A stretch of 64,000 nucleotides of DNA from Arion vulgaris (GCA_020796225.1 CM036771.1:32686703-32750702); one strand, 5' to 3'; shown: positions 9,675-19,689, counted from the first letter of the stretch. Notes: generated by a model not told the origin, from the sequence alone. A program made the numbers and translations.

Positions 9675-9992
9675 AGTCCTAGGACTCCCTTCAGCACATT
9701 TAACACTGGACCCAATAAGGCCCCTATAAATCCACCTTGTTGTAAGATCTGTTTCCGCTTTTTGATCGATAGTTTCTTTCGTGTGATCGCTCTAAGACTG
9801 TTTTTATAGCGCTGCATTCGTCTCTTCTGAACATGTGTAAGTGGAACATTCCCTTTTAACACGTTGTGACAGCATTCGCATAAGGTTCGTACGAGTTCCG
9901 GTGACGCTGTTTTATAACGCCTTGATCGCCGGTGGTTTGGCCGCCCTCAAGAATCGCAGCATTTCCGCTTGTTGCTTCATCTTCTCCGACAT
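9671..9992 (-). pseudogene. Small basic/hydrophobic Polinton protein, frameshifted
   Basis: The start MSEKMKQQAEMLRFL at 9992 is four bases after the ATPase stop. The frame then breaks near 9915 and resumes in another frame through SPELVRTLCECC and the open segment MLKGNVPLTHVQKRR. The middle is very basic (KKLSIKKRKQILQ) and the C-terminus is glycine-rich and hydrophobic (GGFIGALLGPVL). Total length would be about 107 codons. The family is widespread in Polintons and resembles small basic virion proteins, but no function is proven. Confidence 0.75.
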
Positions 9993-9996
9993 GATG

Positions 9997-10609
9997 TTAT
10001 TTGGGGACATATACGACCTGAGTTTCCTGTGGAAAGATATTGGTGGGTAATCTCAACTGCTCTGGTGTGTCCTGTCGAAGATCCACTAGCAAATAACCAT
10101 GAGGTGGTGATGTCGCATCTTTAAAACTTTCTTGTAGATATGATACGCGCCCAGGGTACATTTGTTTGGCCAGATTAGTAATCTGCGATCCATCACGGGA
10201 TTTTTTAATAGTACTAGGTAGTGGGCATTAAGACTAATGGTCCGTTGTTCTTTTTTTTTCCAAATAGGTTTTGTACAATATATATAACGCTAATATTTCG
10301 ATGGTGACTACCTTTAGTAAACAGCTTAGTTACTCGGTCATCTGTTTCAGCCATCAGATCATCTATAACAATCAGACGCCTCTTATCACCCATCCACTGG
10401 TCCATATCGGGCAAACCCTGGATAAATTGAATACCGCTCATAGTTTCGTAGATGCTTTGCCACTCACCATAGCAATATATAATCTCCTCTGGTGGAGGGT
10501 CGACCATAGACATAAGTTCTTGCATGAACTTGTGTACAAAAACAGTTTTACCACTACCAGTTGGTCCGGCGATAAGGGCTGTAAAGGGATATTTCCACCT
10601 AGGATCCAT
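9997..10609 (-). pseudogene. FtsK/HerA-type genome-packaging ATPase, frameshifted
   Basis: The open N-terminal part (10609-10214) has Walker A GPTGSGKT (residues 15-22) and Walker B RLIVIDDLM (78-86), then IVQNLF, matching the A32-like packaging ATPases of Polintons and large DNA viruses. The frame is lost in a run of nine A (plus-strand T at 10251-10259). The conserved continuation ISLNAHYLVLLKNP is present in another frame, and a second shift near 10197 leads to the final part ending VVYVPK and a stop at 9997. Read through, it would be about 204 codons, right for the family. It would drive DNA into the capsid. Two shifts argue for decay rather than programmed frameshifting. Confidence 0.93.
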
Positions 10610-10693
10610 CTCTAGATATGTCTAGTTATAAATGTTTGGCACTACTTATATCTTTGATAACATCTCTTCTTCTATTACAGCTATTTTACATAA
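10610..10693. promoter_or_regulatory. Divergent intergenic region between ATPase and the rightward gene
   Basis: The only head-to-head gene pair in the element is split by 84 bp. It holds a TATA-like TTATAAATG at about 10626 and, 13 bp before the rightward ATG, a pyrimidine tract ending in CAG (to 10680) that could be a splice acceptor. It is the natural place for promoters in both directions. No direct evidence for activity. Confidence 0.4.
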
Positions 10694-11089
10694 ATGGGTT
10701 CACGCAGAGAGCTAAGCAATGCCCTTAGAACACGTTTGTGGAGGGCCATGACAATGGAGTTTACGTCTTACTGCACTGGCTGTGTAGCCGGTTTAGGAAA
10801 CCAGTTGGCTCATCCATGTGTAGTTGAAACATTCGAAAGTTTATTGTATAGTCATCTATACACAATAATAGATCTAAGTGTGACCAAGGAGGAGTTGATA
10901 TATTTATCTATCAAGGAATTAAGAGGTCGACTTCGGCGATATAACCGTCGCCAGTTAGTTTCACAGACTTATGAATCAGATGACACCCCACTGGACTTGT
11001 CCGTACGCCCTTTGAAAACACCTGTCCAGTCTCCAGAACTGGTGGATATTCCACTTGACTTTTCAGTGAATACTTTAGCGGATACATAG
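10694..11089 (+). CDS. Rightward Polinton protein with two PLDxSV (CtBP-type) motifs
   Basis: A 131-aa frame, the only one on the plus strand of the Polinton. Residues 1-45 are basic then aromatic and hold Cys27, Cys30 (CTGC), His40 and Cys42 (HPC), a possible zinc site. The middle (65-90) is helical and basic (KELRGRLRRYNRR). The C-terminus carries PLDLSV (99-104) and PLDFSV (120-125), 21 residues apart; PxDLS is the known binding motif for CtBP co-repressors, used for example by adenovirus E1A. An early regulatory protein that acts on host transcription would fit its opposite orientation beside the right terminal repeat. I know no named family for it. Function is inference; the open frame and motifs are seen. 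Confidence 0.7.
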   Translation: MGSRRELSNALRTRLWRAMTMEFTSYCTGCVAGLGNQLAHPCVVETFESLLYSHLYTIIDLSVTKEELIYLSIKELRGRLRRYNRRQLVSQTYESDDTPLDLSVRPLKTPVQSPELVDIPLDFSVNTLADT

Positions 11090-11219
11090 AGATGACTGTA
11101 TTACTATATATAAATGTTGTACCTAGGTTGTCACTATGTCTGTATATGTGTATCTATGTTGTACCTCTGTTGTATCTATGATTCTCTGAATCATTCAACT
11201 CATCCATAAGCTTCCATTA

Positions 11220-11467
11220 AAATTTATATATATATATCTATCGTTTTGTTATATGTTATTATGTCAATACGTGTTATATGTACTATACTTTTAAAGGAAG
11301 ATAACTCTACCACACCGAAAAAAATGTTTTATCTCCTTACTATCTTTAAAAATTATTGATCAAATTCAACCAATTAATTACTATATATCTTCATGATATA
11401 TCGATTAGCAGCGGTTTCAACCGCCAGATAATTGTTTTAATACCTGACATTAACGAACTCCACTACT
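11220..11467 (-). repeat. Polinton right terminal inverted repeat
   Basis: Reverse complement of 1276-1523. The sequence ATTAAA at its inner edge (11216-11221) is a possible poly(A) signal for the rightward gene. The high similarity of the two repeats contrasts with the broken genes and suggests either a fairly recent insertion of an already defective copy or repeat correction. Confidence 0.95.
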
Positions 11468-11473
11468 GATGAC
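11468..11473. repeat. Polinton target-site duplication (right), GATGAC
   Basis: Six bases directly abutting the right end, identical to 1270-1275. Confidence 0.95.
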
Positions 11474-11935
11474 ATTGGAATATTTTGGAATGTAAGCGAC
11501 ATTCATAATCTGTCATTGATATAAATTTAAAGTATAACTTAATGTAAACGCCATTCATATACTGACATTGAGATAACTTTTAGAGTTAATCCGCAGACAT
11601 CGTAAATAATTATAGAGAAGGTCATGGTTAACCCTTTGAGATATACCAGAACATAAATCAATGCGCTGACACGAGGAAGTGAAACTTAGACAATAAACAG
11701 GTAAGTTGGGAAAAATATGGAGTCCAAGGACGTGTGGTTTTTATAGAAGAATGTTCAGAAAAAGACGTGATTCTAAATGAATAAATGTAGATGTGTTGAG
11801 AAAGGTCAATTAATACACACATCTTGTGATAAACATCTGATAGAAGACCTTTTGTGGAAGGAGGGGGAGGGAGGGGAAGAGTTTATTCCTGGGAAAGAGA
11901 TAGAGGACGGCAAAGAGAGAGAAGATACTGAGCAG
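11474..11935. other. Unassigned DNA right of the Polinton
   Basis: Two diverged copies of a roughly 60-bp AT-rich unit (TGTAAGCGACATTCAT at 11491 and TGTAAACGCCATTCAT at 11543) are visible, then a LINE-c-like trace at 11700-11800 and a purine-rich tract (11860-11930). No gene seen. Confidence 0.5.
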
Positions 11936-12101
11936 CAGTGGCGGCTCGTGGTCGTTTTTGTTGGTGGGGCCAGACACAAATTTTGGGAAAATCATGGCTT
12001 TGGGTTAGGTTATATTTTAATTTATTTAATAGTAAATACACGTTACATATTATTGCTGGTGGGGCCCGGCACCTCTAGCCCTTAATGACGAGCCGCCACT
12101 G
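11936..12101. mobile_element. hAT-type MITE, 166 bp, with 8-bp target duplication
   Basis: Terminal inverted repeats are a perfect 14 bp, CAGTGGCGGCTCGT and its complement. The 8 bp on each side are identical, CTGAGCAG (11928-11935 and 12102-12109). The inside is non-coding and AT-rich. CAGTG ends and 8-bp duplications point to the hAT superfamily. Confidence 0.95.
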
Positions 12102-12227
12102 CTGAGCAGTCTAACATCATGGCATGAAAGAGCATTAGCAACAGAGATGATCGCCATACATTAGGGACACTACATTTTGGACCTTATGTATTTATTGTCT
12201 GATTGTATTATGTTATTTCTGTCGTAT

Positions 12228-12481
12228 TTGTCTTCTTCGAACGCACCATATCGACCACTTGTTAACCACTGTGTGATTTGTATGTGATCTGAGTCTAAGA
12301 GCGATTGTACGTTGTTTCAGTTATGCGCCTACAAGTAGGTCAGCACATTCAAATTCTGCGATGATTTTTATTTACTAGGTAGCTTCCTAGGCCCTACATC
12401 AATCGCCTCTTACGACATGCCTTGTAGGTTGCAGTGGTACTATTCTTTGCTTCCCTTGCGGGCCCCGGCACCACACGTGCG
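12228..12481 (-). mobile_element. SINE-A copy
   Basis: About 254 bp, GAA tail at left and GTGGTGCCGGGGCCCGC-type head at right. Flanked by a 13-bp duplication with one mismatch (ATTTCTGTCGTAT at 12215 and ATTTCTGCCGTAT at 12482). Confidence 0.9.
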
Positions 12482-12660
12482 ATTTCTGCCGTATAGGAAG
12501 TCTGAATGTCTTCATCTTCTTTGTATCCTTTGTTTGATAAAGAACTTTTGATCGAAACGTCGATTTGTATTGTTTTTTGTATTTTGTAAAACTACATTAC
12601 TTTGTTTTTACGTGTTTCGTCATTGCTACTTAGTTTTACTGCAGTCTTACCTTATATATC
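12482..12660 (-). repeat. Dispersed repeat K, inverted copy of 19490-19645
   Basis: The stretch from CTTCTTTGTATCC through AAACTACATTACTTTG to ACTGCAGTCTT is the reverse complement, with substitutions, of 19490-19645. Identity unknown. Confidence 0.7.
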
Positions 12661-12924
12661 GATTACACTATGGAGTTTTCGAGAGATCAATAACATTGCC
12701 TGATGATGACGATGACATGATTTTTGATCATTTTGGTTGATATCTTTCATTGTGAGCCCATTAGCAAATTGCATATGTAAGATAACATACTCCAATATTG
12801 ATTGATATTATCAATATTCAATAACCGATTATTTATTGATAGATACATGGCTATATGGTGTAATGTTGACCCAGAAACTGTTGGCTACCGATATTCTATC
12901 GTTGTCAATATGTTGTTAGATGTA
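12661..12924. other. Unassigned AT-rich DNA
   Basis: Only simple AT-rich sequence with GATGATGACGATGAC near 12700. No gene or repeat family recognised. Confidence 0.4.
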
Positions 12925-13645
12925 CGAGGGTCTCTGTGTGGGGTAGAGGTTAGGTGCTTGCCTCTCGTTCCAACGGTACTCGGTTCACTCCCTCGTCGAT
13001 CCGTCGAGATAATTTTCCAAAGATCCCTGATCTCAGTGTAGGTGAGGAGTTTTTTGGTCATATCGGAGACGGACGATAAAACGTAAATCCTGTGTTCAAG
13101 TTGAGCACTTAAACGAAGCATTGGCAGTTCAAAATCGAGATGAGCAGGCTGGAAAGCCGCTGCCTGGGCTTCTTCTTCTTCTAACGCTCCATATCGACCA
13201 CTTGTTAACCACTCTTTGTGATTTGTATGTGATCTGAACCTAAGAGCGATTGTACGTTGTGATAGTTATGCGCCTACAAGTAGGCCAGCACATCCGATTT
13301 CTGCGATGCATTTTATTTACTAGGATAGCTTCTCTAGGCCCCTACCTCAGTCGCCTTTTACGACATGCCTTGTAGGCCACAGTGTTACTATTCTTTGCTC
13401 TCCATGCGGATCCTGGCAACATTTTTGCTGCCATAGCAAAATTCATTAAAAAGATTTTTGTAAATAATATTCCTACAAAACATCTTCCATATCTTCTAAA
13501 TTACATCGGAGGTCATAGCCTGTGCTGCAGAGTACCTGCGCTGAGATCTTCATGTGTAAGGAAGAGATTGGAGCACACATGATTACTCACCGAAGTGCAA
13601 AGATGATGGTCCTATCAATCAATAAATCAATCAATGAATGTTTAT
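12925..13645 (+). mobile_element. SINE-J copy split by a nested SINE-A
   Basis: The tRNA-like head (GGTCTCTGTGTGGGGTAGAGG, box-B-like CGGTTCACTCC) starts at 12925. The body stops at about 13165 and resumes at about 13432, ending in ATCAATCAATAAATCAATCAA. The full copies at 35060-35500 and 41515-41955 are continuous across this point, which shows the insertion. Confidence 0.8.
13169..13428 (-). mobile_element. SINE-A copy nested in SINE-J
   Basis: GAA tail at left, head ending near 13425. The short GCTGCC on both sides (13158 and 13430 areas) may be the target duplication. Confidence 0.85.
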
Positions 13646-14005
13646 TTTTACACAATATGTCAAGTAGCATTTGTCAGAAACCGTACTGTCACATTCAGCA
13701 AGTGACAATCAATGACAGTAACACAGTTACTTCCCTGGTATAACGATCTAGAAAATTTGACAGCATTCTTACTTTATCTTGATATTGAATTTTTACAAAA
13801 AAGCATAACGACGAAGAGTTGACTTATTTGTACCGTGTTTCTCCATATGGCACGGTACCTCACTGCAGAAAGGACATGCCACCTTTTCAGAGTATTACGC
13901 ACAGCACGAACTCTGTAGCTTTTGCAGACTTTATATCGGATTAGTCAATTTGTATCCATAATGTTATTTTATTGCTACATATTCTTTTTATTTTTTTTTA
14001 ATATT
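13646..14005. other. Unassigned DNA
   Basis: No coding or repeat signal recognised. It is moderately AT-rich and ends in a T-rich stretch that leads into a LINE fragment. Confidence 0.4.
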
Positions 14006-14660
14006 CTCCAATCCTGTTTTGCCTCACAGCGTCAGGTTAAGAAGAGATTTCTAGAACGGGCTTTTGTGTGCGCTTCATAAGTAGTGTCTTTCGTCGCCTC
14101 TGTTATCTCTGATGTCCACCTTTTGCTTTGTATCCATTGTATCGGAGCAGTATTGCTCTCTGAGGGTAGTCTGTTGGTAATCTGCTTATGTGGCCGAAGC
14201 ATTTATTGTGTTGTTTCTTGATGTAGTTCAGTACTGATGTTGTGCTCACCTTTTTCCTGATGTCTTCATTTCTCAACCGCTCTCTTCTTGCTACCTCCAG
14301 CATCTAGCGTAGACACGTCATCTCTGTCGTGACAAGTTTTCTTCTGTCATTTAATGTCAGCGTCCATGTTTGCCACTGATAGCATAATGTGGGGAGAAAG
14401 ATTGTGTTGAACACTTCTCCTTTTGTGACATGTTTGCATTTTCAAATTGGCGCCATTTCTCCTATCATTTGATATACTTTATTTCATTTTTGTTAGATTT
14501 CGTTAGATATTCTTCCGTTTGCTGAACAAATGAGCCCTAGGTATTTTAAGTCTTTAACTTGTTTTAATGGGTGATTGTTGAATTTAAATATTTAGCTCGT
14601 TAGTTTTAATTTTTTTTAAACTATCTGACTTAGTTTCGTGAAACTCATTGTAGATGTTGT
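14006..14660 (-). mobile_element. LINE-a 3' fragment (RTE-like)
   Basis: Minus-strand reading gives RRERLRNEDIRKKVSTTSVL and CFGHISRLP, matching the C-terminus of the LINE at 43085-44466. It is 5'-truncated and full of stops and indels. Confidence 0.8.
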
Positions 14661-15194
14661 TATTAATCTACCATTTCAGATGTAGATGTAAGTTATAATC
14701 GACGATGACGCATGTTGGATTCATGAGAAGAAGAAACGAGAGTTTCAAATCTGTGGAGTTATAGCGCCCTGACATCTGTAGACTACGAGACAGCTGACAG
14801 CGAAAACACTTTCACAGTAAGTTCAATTGTTTGTTCATTTTTGTAAATTGTATGTAATGTTATGCGATCGACGTCATGGGACATTGGACATTACTAGACG
14901 TGATCCGTCCTCCGATACAGTAGCCATCCTAAAGTTCACTTGCTCACCGTACCTACCTGAGTAGGAGTCTGCGCAGCGCTAAGCATAGCAATACACGCCT
15001 AGAGTTGTTGGAGGTTTATGGGTCTGCAAGAAAGCCGTGTACTTTCCCCAACGCACGTATAGGAAAAAGAATGAAAACGCATAATGTCTGCGGTTCTATA
15101 ACAACAACAACCACGAAGACGACACTTTCTGACATTTCTAAATTTAACTCCTAATTCTCGCACTCGTTCCAGTGTCTCTAACTTTTTTTCTGTT
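14661..15194. other. Unassigned DNA
   Basis: Mixed sequence without recognisable frames. A GAGAAGAAGAAACGAGAG purine tract is at 14725. Nothing else supported. Confidence 0.4.
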
Positions 15195-15320
15195 GTAGGC
15201 ATAAATGAAAAATCCTAACCTGAACAGCTTCGCGGCGACTGCACTAGCCATGCGGCCATTAAATTCTTCATGCGCTCGTCCCACCTATCCTCCACCGGTC
15301 TAAAAAGCGGTACATGCAGT
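15195..15320 (+). mobile_element. SINE-F body fragment
   Basis: AATCCTAACCTGAACAGC, CGGCGACTGCACTAGCCATG and the later GCGGTACATGCAGT match copies at 42710-42860 and 60880-61570. Confidence 0.7.
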
Positions 15321-15740
15321 TCTTATGGTTGTAAATCATGGACTATTACACACAAAAACAAGAACGAAAATCCAGTCCTTCGAAACGGAATGCTACAGAA
15401 AGATCATACGAATACTATGAACAGAAAAAAGAAAGAACACTGATGTCCTGAAAGAACTAAATTTTAAAGACAATTGGCTGATAAACAACATACTATACAA
15501 AACAATTAGATACTTTTGTCACATCAAGCGTCCGATAACTGGAGAGAACAATATTATTAGAGGGCAGGGTCCAGGACGCAGAGGCAGACCAAGAAGAAGA
15601 TGGCTACAAGATGTTAAAGAAACCATGAATATGACTATCGACGAAGTGGGTGAACTGGCTAGAGACTGAGTGAATTTCAGATGTGCTGCATGCAAAGATA
15701 GCAACATAAAGGAAACGCACTTTGATGATGACTGGCAGTA
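15321..15740 (+). mobile_element. LINE 3' fragment with GRRGRPRRRW
   Basis: Broken plus-strand frames encode ELNFKDNWLINNILYKTIRY, CHIKRPITG and GRRGRPRRRWLQDV, typical of the end of a non-LTR RT ORF. A weaker relative is at 31500-31670. Confidence 0.75.
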
Positions 15741-16844
15741 ACGACAGTAACCAACGTATTTCATTCATTTGTCTATTCACTGACACTTTTTTGTTTTCAA
15801 GAATGGTAAAATAGAGACGGAGTGAGCGGTAATTATTAATAAGTTGAGCAACACAAAAACAAAACACTAATAGCTCCTGGTTATTTGTTCTGAGAAACAT
15901 GTTCCACAAACAACAACTACGTGACTAGCACACCCCAACAACAATTGCTGTACCGATCTGTCAAATTTTCAACAAAGCAACATTGACATTCTGAATACCT
16001 CCTTCCCACATTTTCAAGAACAACACAGTGACCTCAAGATTGTACAGGTGATACCATAGATTTTCACATGCAGTCAGCTTTACTGTTTGTTGTTTCTATA
16101 TGCCGTTCCTTTCAAGAGTTGTTGGTTACTTAACTGACCTCACAGCATTCCGGGCAGACCCATAGGTGCTCAGTCTCCCCAACAGATGTCGGAAAGTATG
16201 CATTTCATGGCTGTTGAAATTATATATAAATGTGTATCTGAAATACATGTACTGTATATCATATCGTTTTTCAAAGTTGAACTCTTGTCGAAGTGACCAT
16301 GATATATGACCTTTTCGTATTGATAGACGGTTAATTATCAAGTGTTTTACTGTGAGAACTTCTGAGTTTGTGCTTGTCTCTCTTGCCTTTTCGCTCACCA
16401 CTAAGTCTCTCGTGACTGTTGATTTTCGTGTTGCGTCCGATCCAAAAGCAAGGATGAAGTGTCCTCTCCATTTATGTCTATCTTGGGCAGCTGATATTGG
16501 GAATGTGTCATGCCAATTTGGCACAATCTCTCCACCCTACTGTCTCATCTAAAGTAAAAGTAAAGACAAAGACCATACGTTTCGAATCATGCACTCCAGT
16601 GGGTACCATCACACTGTGGCGCACCGTTTGCCAGAAGATGAAATGGAATACACACATAACCATCAACTGCCTTATGGTCCGTCCATCTGGATGTGCGGTC
16701 AAGGTTTACTCCTCTAGCCTTCTGCATAACCACGCTTCTGATCCACAAGGCAATGGAGATTTTCTATCGGGTTTACTTCCTAGCCTTTAGCTCTCCCGAG
16801 TCCCTCTCCACAAGACAGTGGATTTTCAGTTTCAGATGGTACCA

Positions 16845-16845
<1 letters not shown>
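15741..16845. other. Unassigned DNA of about 1.1 kb
   Basis: No frame or repeat family is convincing. Open stretches on both strands at 16126-16552 are short and lack recognisable motifs. Confidence 0.4.

Positions 16846-16922
<77 letters not shown>
16846..16922. repeat. (TA)n microsatellite
   Basis: About 37 uninterrupted TA units, followed by two ATGCTACTTATATAT units. Confidence 0.98.
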
Positions 16923-16924
<2 letters not shown>

Positions 16925-16967
16925 TGCTACTTATATATATGCTACTTATATATATATTAATATCCGT

Positions 16968-17140
16968 GGGCATCTGTAGCTTAAGTGGTAGTGAGCTCGG
17001 TCACAATCCAAGCATTATTTTTCCCCGAGGATTATTATGAATATTCCAACTTATCAGTGATGGCTATATAATTGAAGGTTCGTTGACTGCGGTTAATGTC
17101 GACGACATGTAATGGGTATGCCAGGATTTTCATTTTGCCT
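16968..17140 (+). mobile_element. SINE-C, incomplete copy
   Basis: Starts GGGCATCTGTAGCTTAAGTG with GTGAGCTCGGTCACAA, the tRNA-like head of the SINE at 21611. The body is shortened; GACATGTAATGGGTATGCC near 17105 is the 3' end. Confidence 0.75.
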
Positions 17141-17264
17141 ACATACATAGCAAATGAAATGTTGAGAACTAAGATGTTATGCTTTTATTTGTCTATTCCT
17201 CTGAGCATCAGCTTACGATAATGGATGTGGTCGATCGCCTTTGTTTCCCGAACTGTTCTGATAT

Positions 17265-17765
17265 CTAATCAGACAATGTACAGAAACCTACAAATCTGAT
17301 GTGGTCAGAGCGGAATATACATTGTGATCAGATCTGGAGAAAACCGAGGGGTAGCTGCGGTGATACTTAATAAATTGGCGTTTTAGGACAAAGACACGTA
17401 TGTATGGTATCACATAAGCAAGCGGAAAAGACTTCCTCAAAGACCTAAGCAGAACAGACCAGGTCATATTTCGACTGCGTACCGGACAATGCAGACTCAG
17501 CAAACACTTATATAGACTAGGAATAAGTCTCTCTAATAATAACAGCTCTCTGCCAGTGTCAGCAGACGGAACAGACACCGGCGCATATCCTGCAAGACTG
17601 TCCTCTCCTGGGTGAGCTGAGAAGCAACATGTGACCACACCTAGTCGGCCTGAAAACTAAGCTTTAGGAAACCTGACAGACCCTGAAGCTGACTGCCCAG
17701 TTTGTGGTCCACAATAAATTAAGCGCTTACCCAGAGGTCGCTGAAGAAGAAGAAGACATAAGCAA
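17265..17765 (+). mobile_element. Jockey-like LINE C-terminal fragment
   Basis: Plus-strand pieces read VIFRLRTGQCRLSKHLYRLG and, after shifts, a Cys/His region with AHILQDCP-like residues and DCPVCGPQ before a GAAGAAGAAG tail at 17742. This is the RNase H/Zn-knuckle end of a jockey or CR1-like element. Confidence 0.75.
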
Positions 17766-18197
17766 GCCAAATGAATAATCTAGGGTCGAAGAAAATCCCA
17801 CACTAGGCAATCGAACCGTGACCACTCTTCTAGATAGCAAGTACATTCAACAATATGCTCTCTGATAACCTTGTGAAATACAGTATTCATTTTCATTTCG
17901 GAACAAAATACATTTAAGTATAAGGTTGTTAGCATCGATTAACTCATTGCTAGCCAGCAGCTGTCACGATCAGTTGTGTTCCATCTCCACAAACCAACAG
18001 CTGTTCATACATCAACGTGATTAATATTTTACAAGCTATCCAAGTTGTCCTGTTGGTGTTGTTGTTGTTAGCAGTTATTGATCTTGATGACGTTGTTGTA
18101 TTCTCAGACATGTAGCTAGTTTCAAACTTAACTGACTCGAGTAATGAAATTTAACTGACTTGAGTAAGTTTTTGTGAGTATTGTGGTGTTATTTTTC
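17766..18197. other. Unassigned DNA
   Basis: No gene. GTTGTTGTTG-type repeats near 18058. A possible LINE remnant cannot be excluded. Confidence 0.35.
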
Positions 18198-18207
18198 ATG
18201 TTGATTC

Positions 18208-18726
18208 TTCTTCTGCGTTCTCACTAGATTGGGTTTTCGGATTCTCTAATAAAGGCAGCCGTCTGCCTCAGATTATCAGCCATGCCATACAGCGTGTCTT
18301 GGACGCTAGTATAAATGGGCCACCTCTTTCTTCTCAAGTCTGCATTCTGGGGGCAGTTCTGTAGGATATAATTCCTATGATTTCTGCTTCCCGTTTGTGC
18401 CGACCTCTTCCCGCAGTAAGTTTTGGTCACCCTCGTAATGGTAAGTCTAACATTCTTACTACGTGGCTAAATCTCCGAGGCAGATTGGCGACCGTAGAAT
18501 CCGTTATCCCATTCCTCATTGTGAGGGGTAGTTGCGCCATGTTATGCGCCTTACGGCCTGGCGCATCCGTTTTCTGCAAGCATTTGTTTCGAGTTAGCAT
18601 TCCCTAGCGTACACGTGCATCTGATTTCAGCCAAACCTCCTTAGTCGCCTCTTACGATATGCGTGGCAGGTAACAGTGGTTCTAGTCTTTACACCCCAAA
18701 TTTGGACCCTGGTAACCGCTCGGGCG
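18208..18726 (-). mobile_element. SINE-B composite: head plus jockey-like LINE tail
   Basis: Flanked by a perfect 10-bp duplication, ATGTTGATTC (18198-18207 and 18727-18736). On the minus strand the head (GCCCGAGCGGTTACC) is followed by a body encoding YILQNCPQNADLRRKRW and LRQTAAFIRES, the C-terminus of a jockey-like LINE, and ends in GAAGAA. Confidence 0.92.
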
Positions 18727-18737
18727 ATGTTGATTCA

Positions 18738-19415
18738 AAGCCATGACTAACCAGTCATTCTTTGGTAATGTCTTCATCCTTCTACTGCAGACCGTAGTCA
18801 TGATCAATGTTTCCAACTCTGACTACCAACCAATGGTATTTTTCACAGATGCACTATCCGTTTTACAAGCCCTACGTAAGAAACATCCATCCCTGAGAAA
18901 AGAGCTCAGCAAAATTTCTGCCAAAAAAAGAGTACTAGTACATCCACTGTGTCGCACCAAGTAACGAGAAGGCAGACAAACTTGCTAAAATGGGAGCAGA
19001 GTGTGAACAAATAGATAACGAAATCACATACTTTTTTTTTTAAAGAGCTATCGTGGACATTAGAAAAGAACCTAAACTATCCAACGATGACTACCACACA
19101 CTCGACAGACAAGAACAGACTATCATCTTTCGACTCAGTATAGGATAACAGACTGAACAAACACCTACACAGGCTACGATTGTCCCCATCCCTCTGTGTC
19201 CCTGTGGCATCGCTGATCAAACCACAGAACATGTCCTGCAAAACTGTCCCCTGTATGTTCTCCTCAGAAAGGAATAATGGCCCCACAACCCAACACTACA
19301 TTCAAAACTACATGGTACCAGAGATGAGCTCCAGACAACAGTCGGCTTCATCATAAGAACGCGTCTAACGGTACAATAATCAAAATAGCGATCGCAAATA
19401 AGAAGAAGAACAGTT
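18738..19415 (+). mobile_element. Jockey-like LINE fragment with RNase H remnants
   Basis: Encodes VFFTDALSVLQALRKKHP (RNase H core) and, after stops, CPCGIADQTTEHVLQNCP (Zn-knuckle) and LQTTVGFI. Frames are broken at several places. It ends in AAGAAGAAGAA. Confidence 0.85.
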
Positions 19416-19439
19416 TACCAGTCAATCAATGTTATATTT

Positions 19440-19660
19440 TGTGTCTTAGTTTATGTTATTTTATTTATAGTTTTTAAAATAACGATATAAGTGAAGACTG
19501 CAGTAAAACTATGTAGCAATGGCGAAACACAAAGTAAAAACAAAGTATTGTAGTTTTACAAAATACACAAACAATAACAATACACATCAACATTTCCACC
19601 AAAAGACTTCTTTAATCAAGTAAAGGATACAAAAGAAGTGAAAAAATTCACTTCTTACAC
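19440..19660 (+). repeat. Dispersed repeat K, second copy
   Basis: 19490-19645 is the reverse complement of 12495-12650 with substitutions. GAAGTGAAAAAATTCACTTC at 19635-19654 is a near-perfect short palindrome. Confidence 0.65.
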
Positions 19661-19689
19661 GGCACATTACATATAGAAACAAACAATAG

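Larger units (their letters stand above)
1276..11467. mobile_element. Polinton/Maverick DNA transposon, complete, 10,192 bp
   Basis: Both ends are visible. The left end starts AGTAGTGGAGTTCG and the right end finishes with its exact reverse complement, followed by a run of about 248 bp of near-identical inverted repeat. The 6 bp just outside each end are the same, GATGAC (1270-1275 and 11468-11473); a 6-bp duplication and AG...CT termini are the known Polinton signature. Inside lie the diagnostic Polinton genes: family B polymerase, DDE integrase with chromodomain, FtsK/HerA-type ATPase, adenain-like protease and double-jelly-roll capsid proteins. It is shorter than the usual 15-20 kb, partly because the polymerase lacks its N-terminal half. 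Several frames are broken, so this is most likely an old, non-autonomous copy. Confidence 0.97.

Noticed and set aside
10251..10259. Programmed frameshift in the ATPase gene
   Set aside because: A second shift less than 60 bp on and many other shifts in the element make decay or sequencing error more likely.
6927..10615. Plus-strand frames inside the Polinton (for example 10271-10615, 7659-7907)
   Set aside because: They are complements of the recognised leftward genes and show no motifs of their own.
16693..17040. 115-codon frame with a long Tyr-Ile run
   Set aside because: Read-through of the (TA)n microsatellite. The same applies at 51903-52118.
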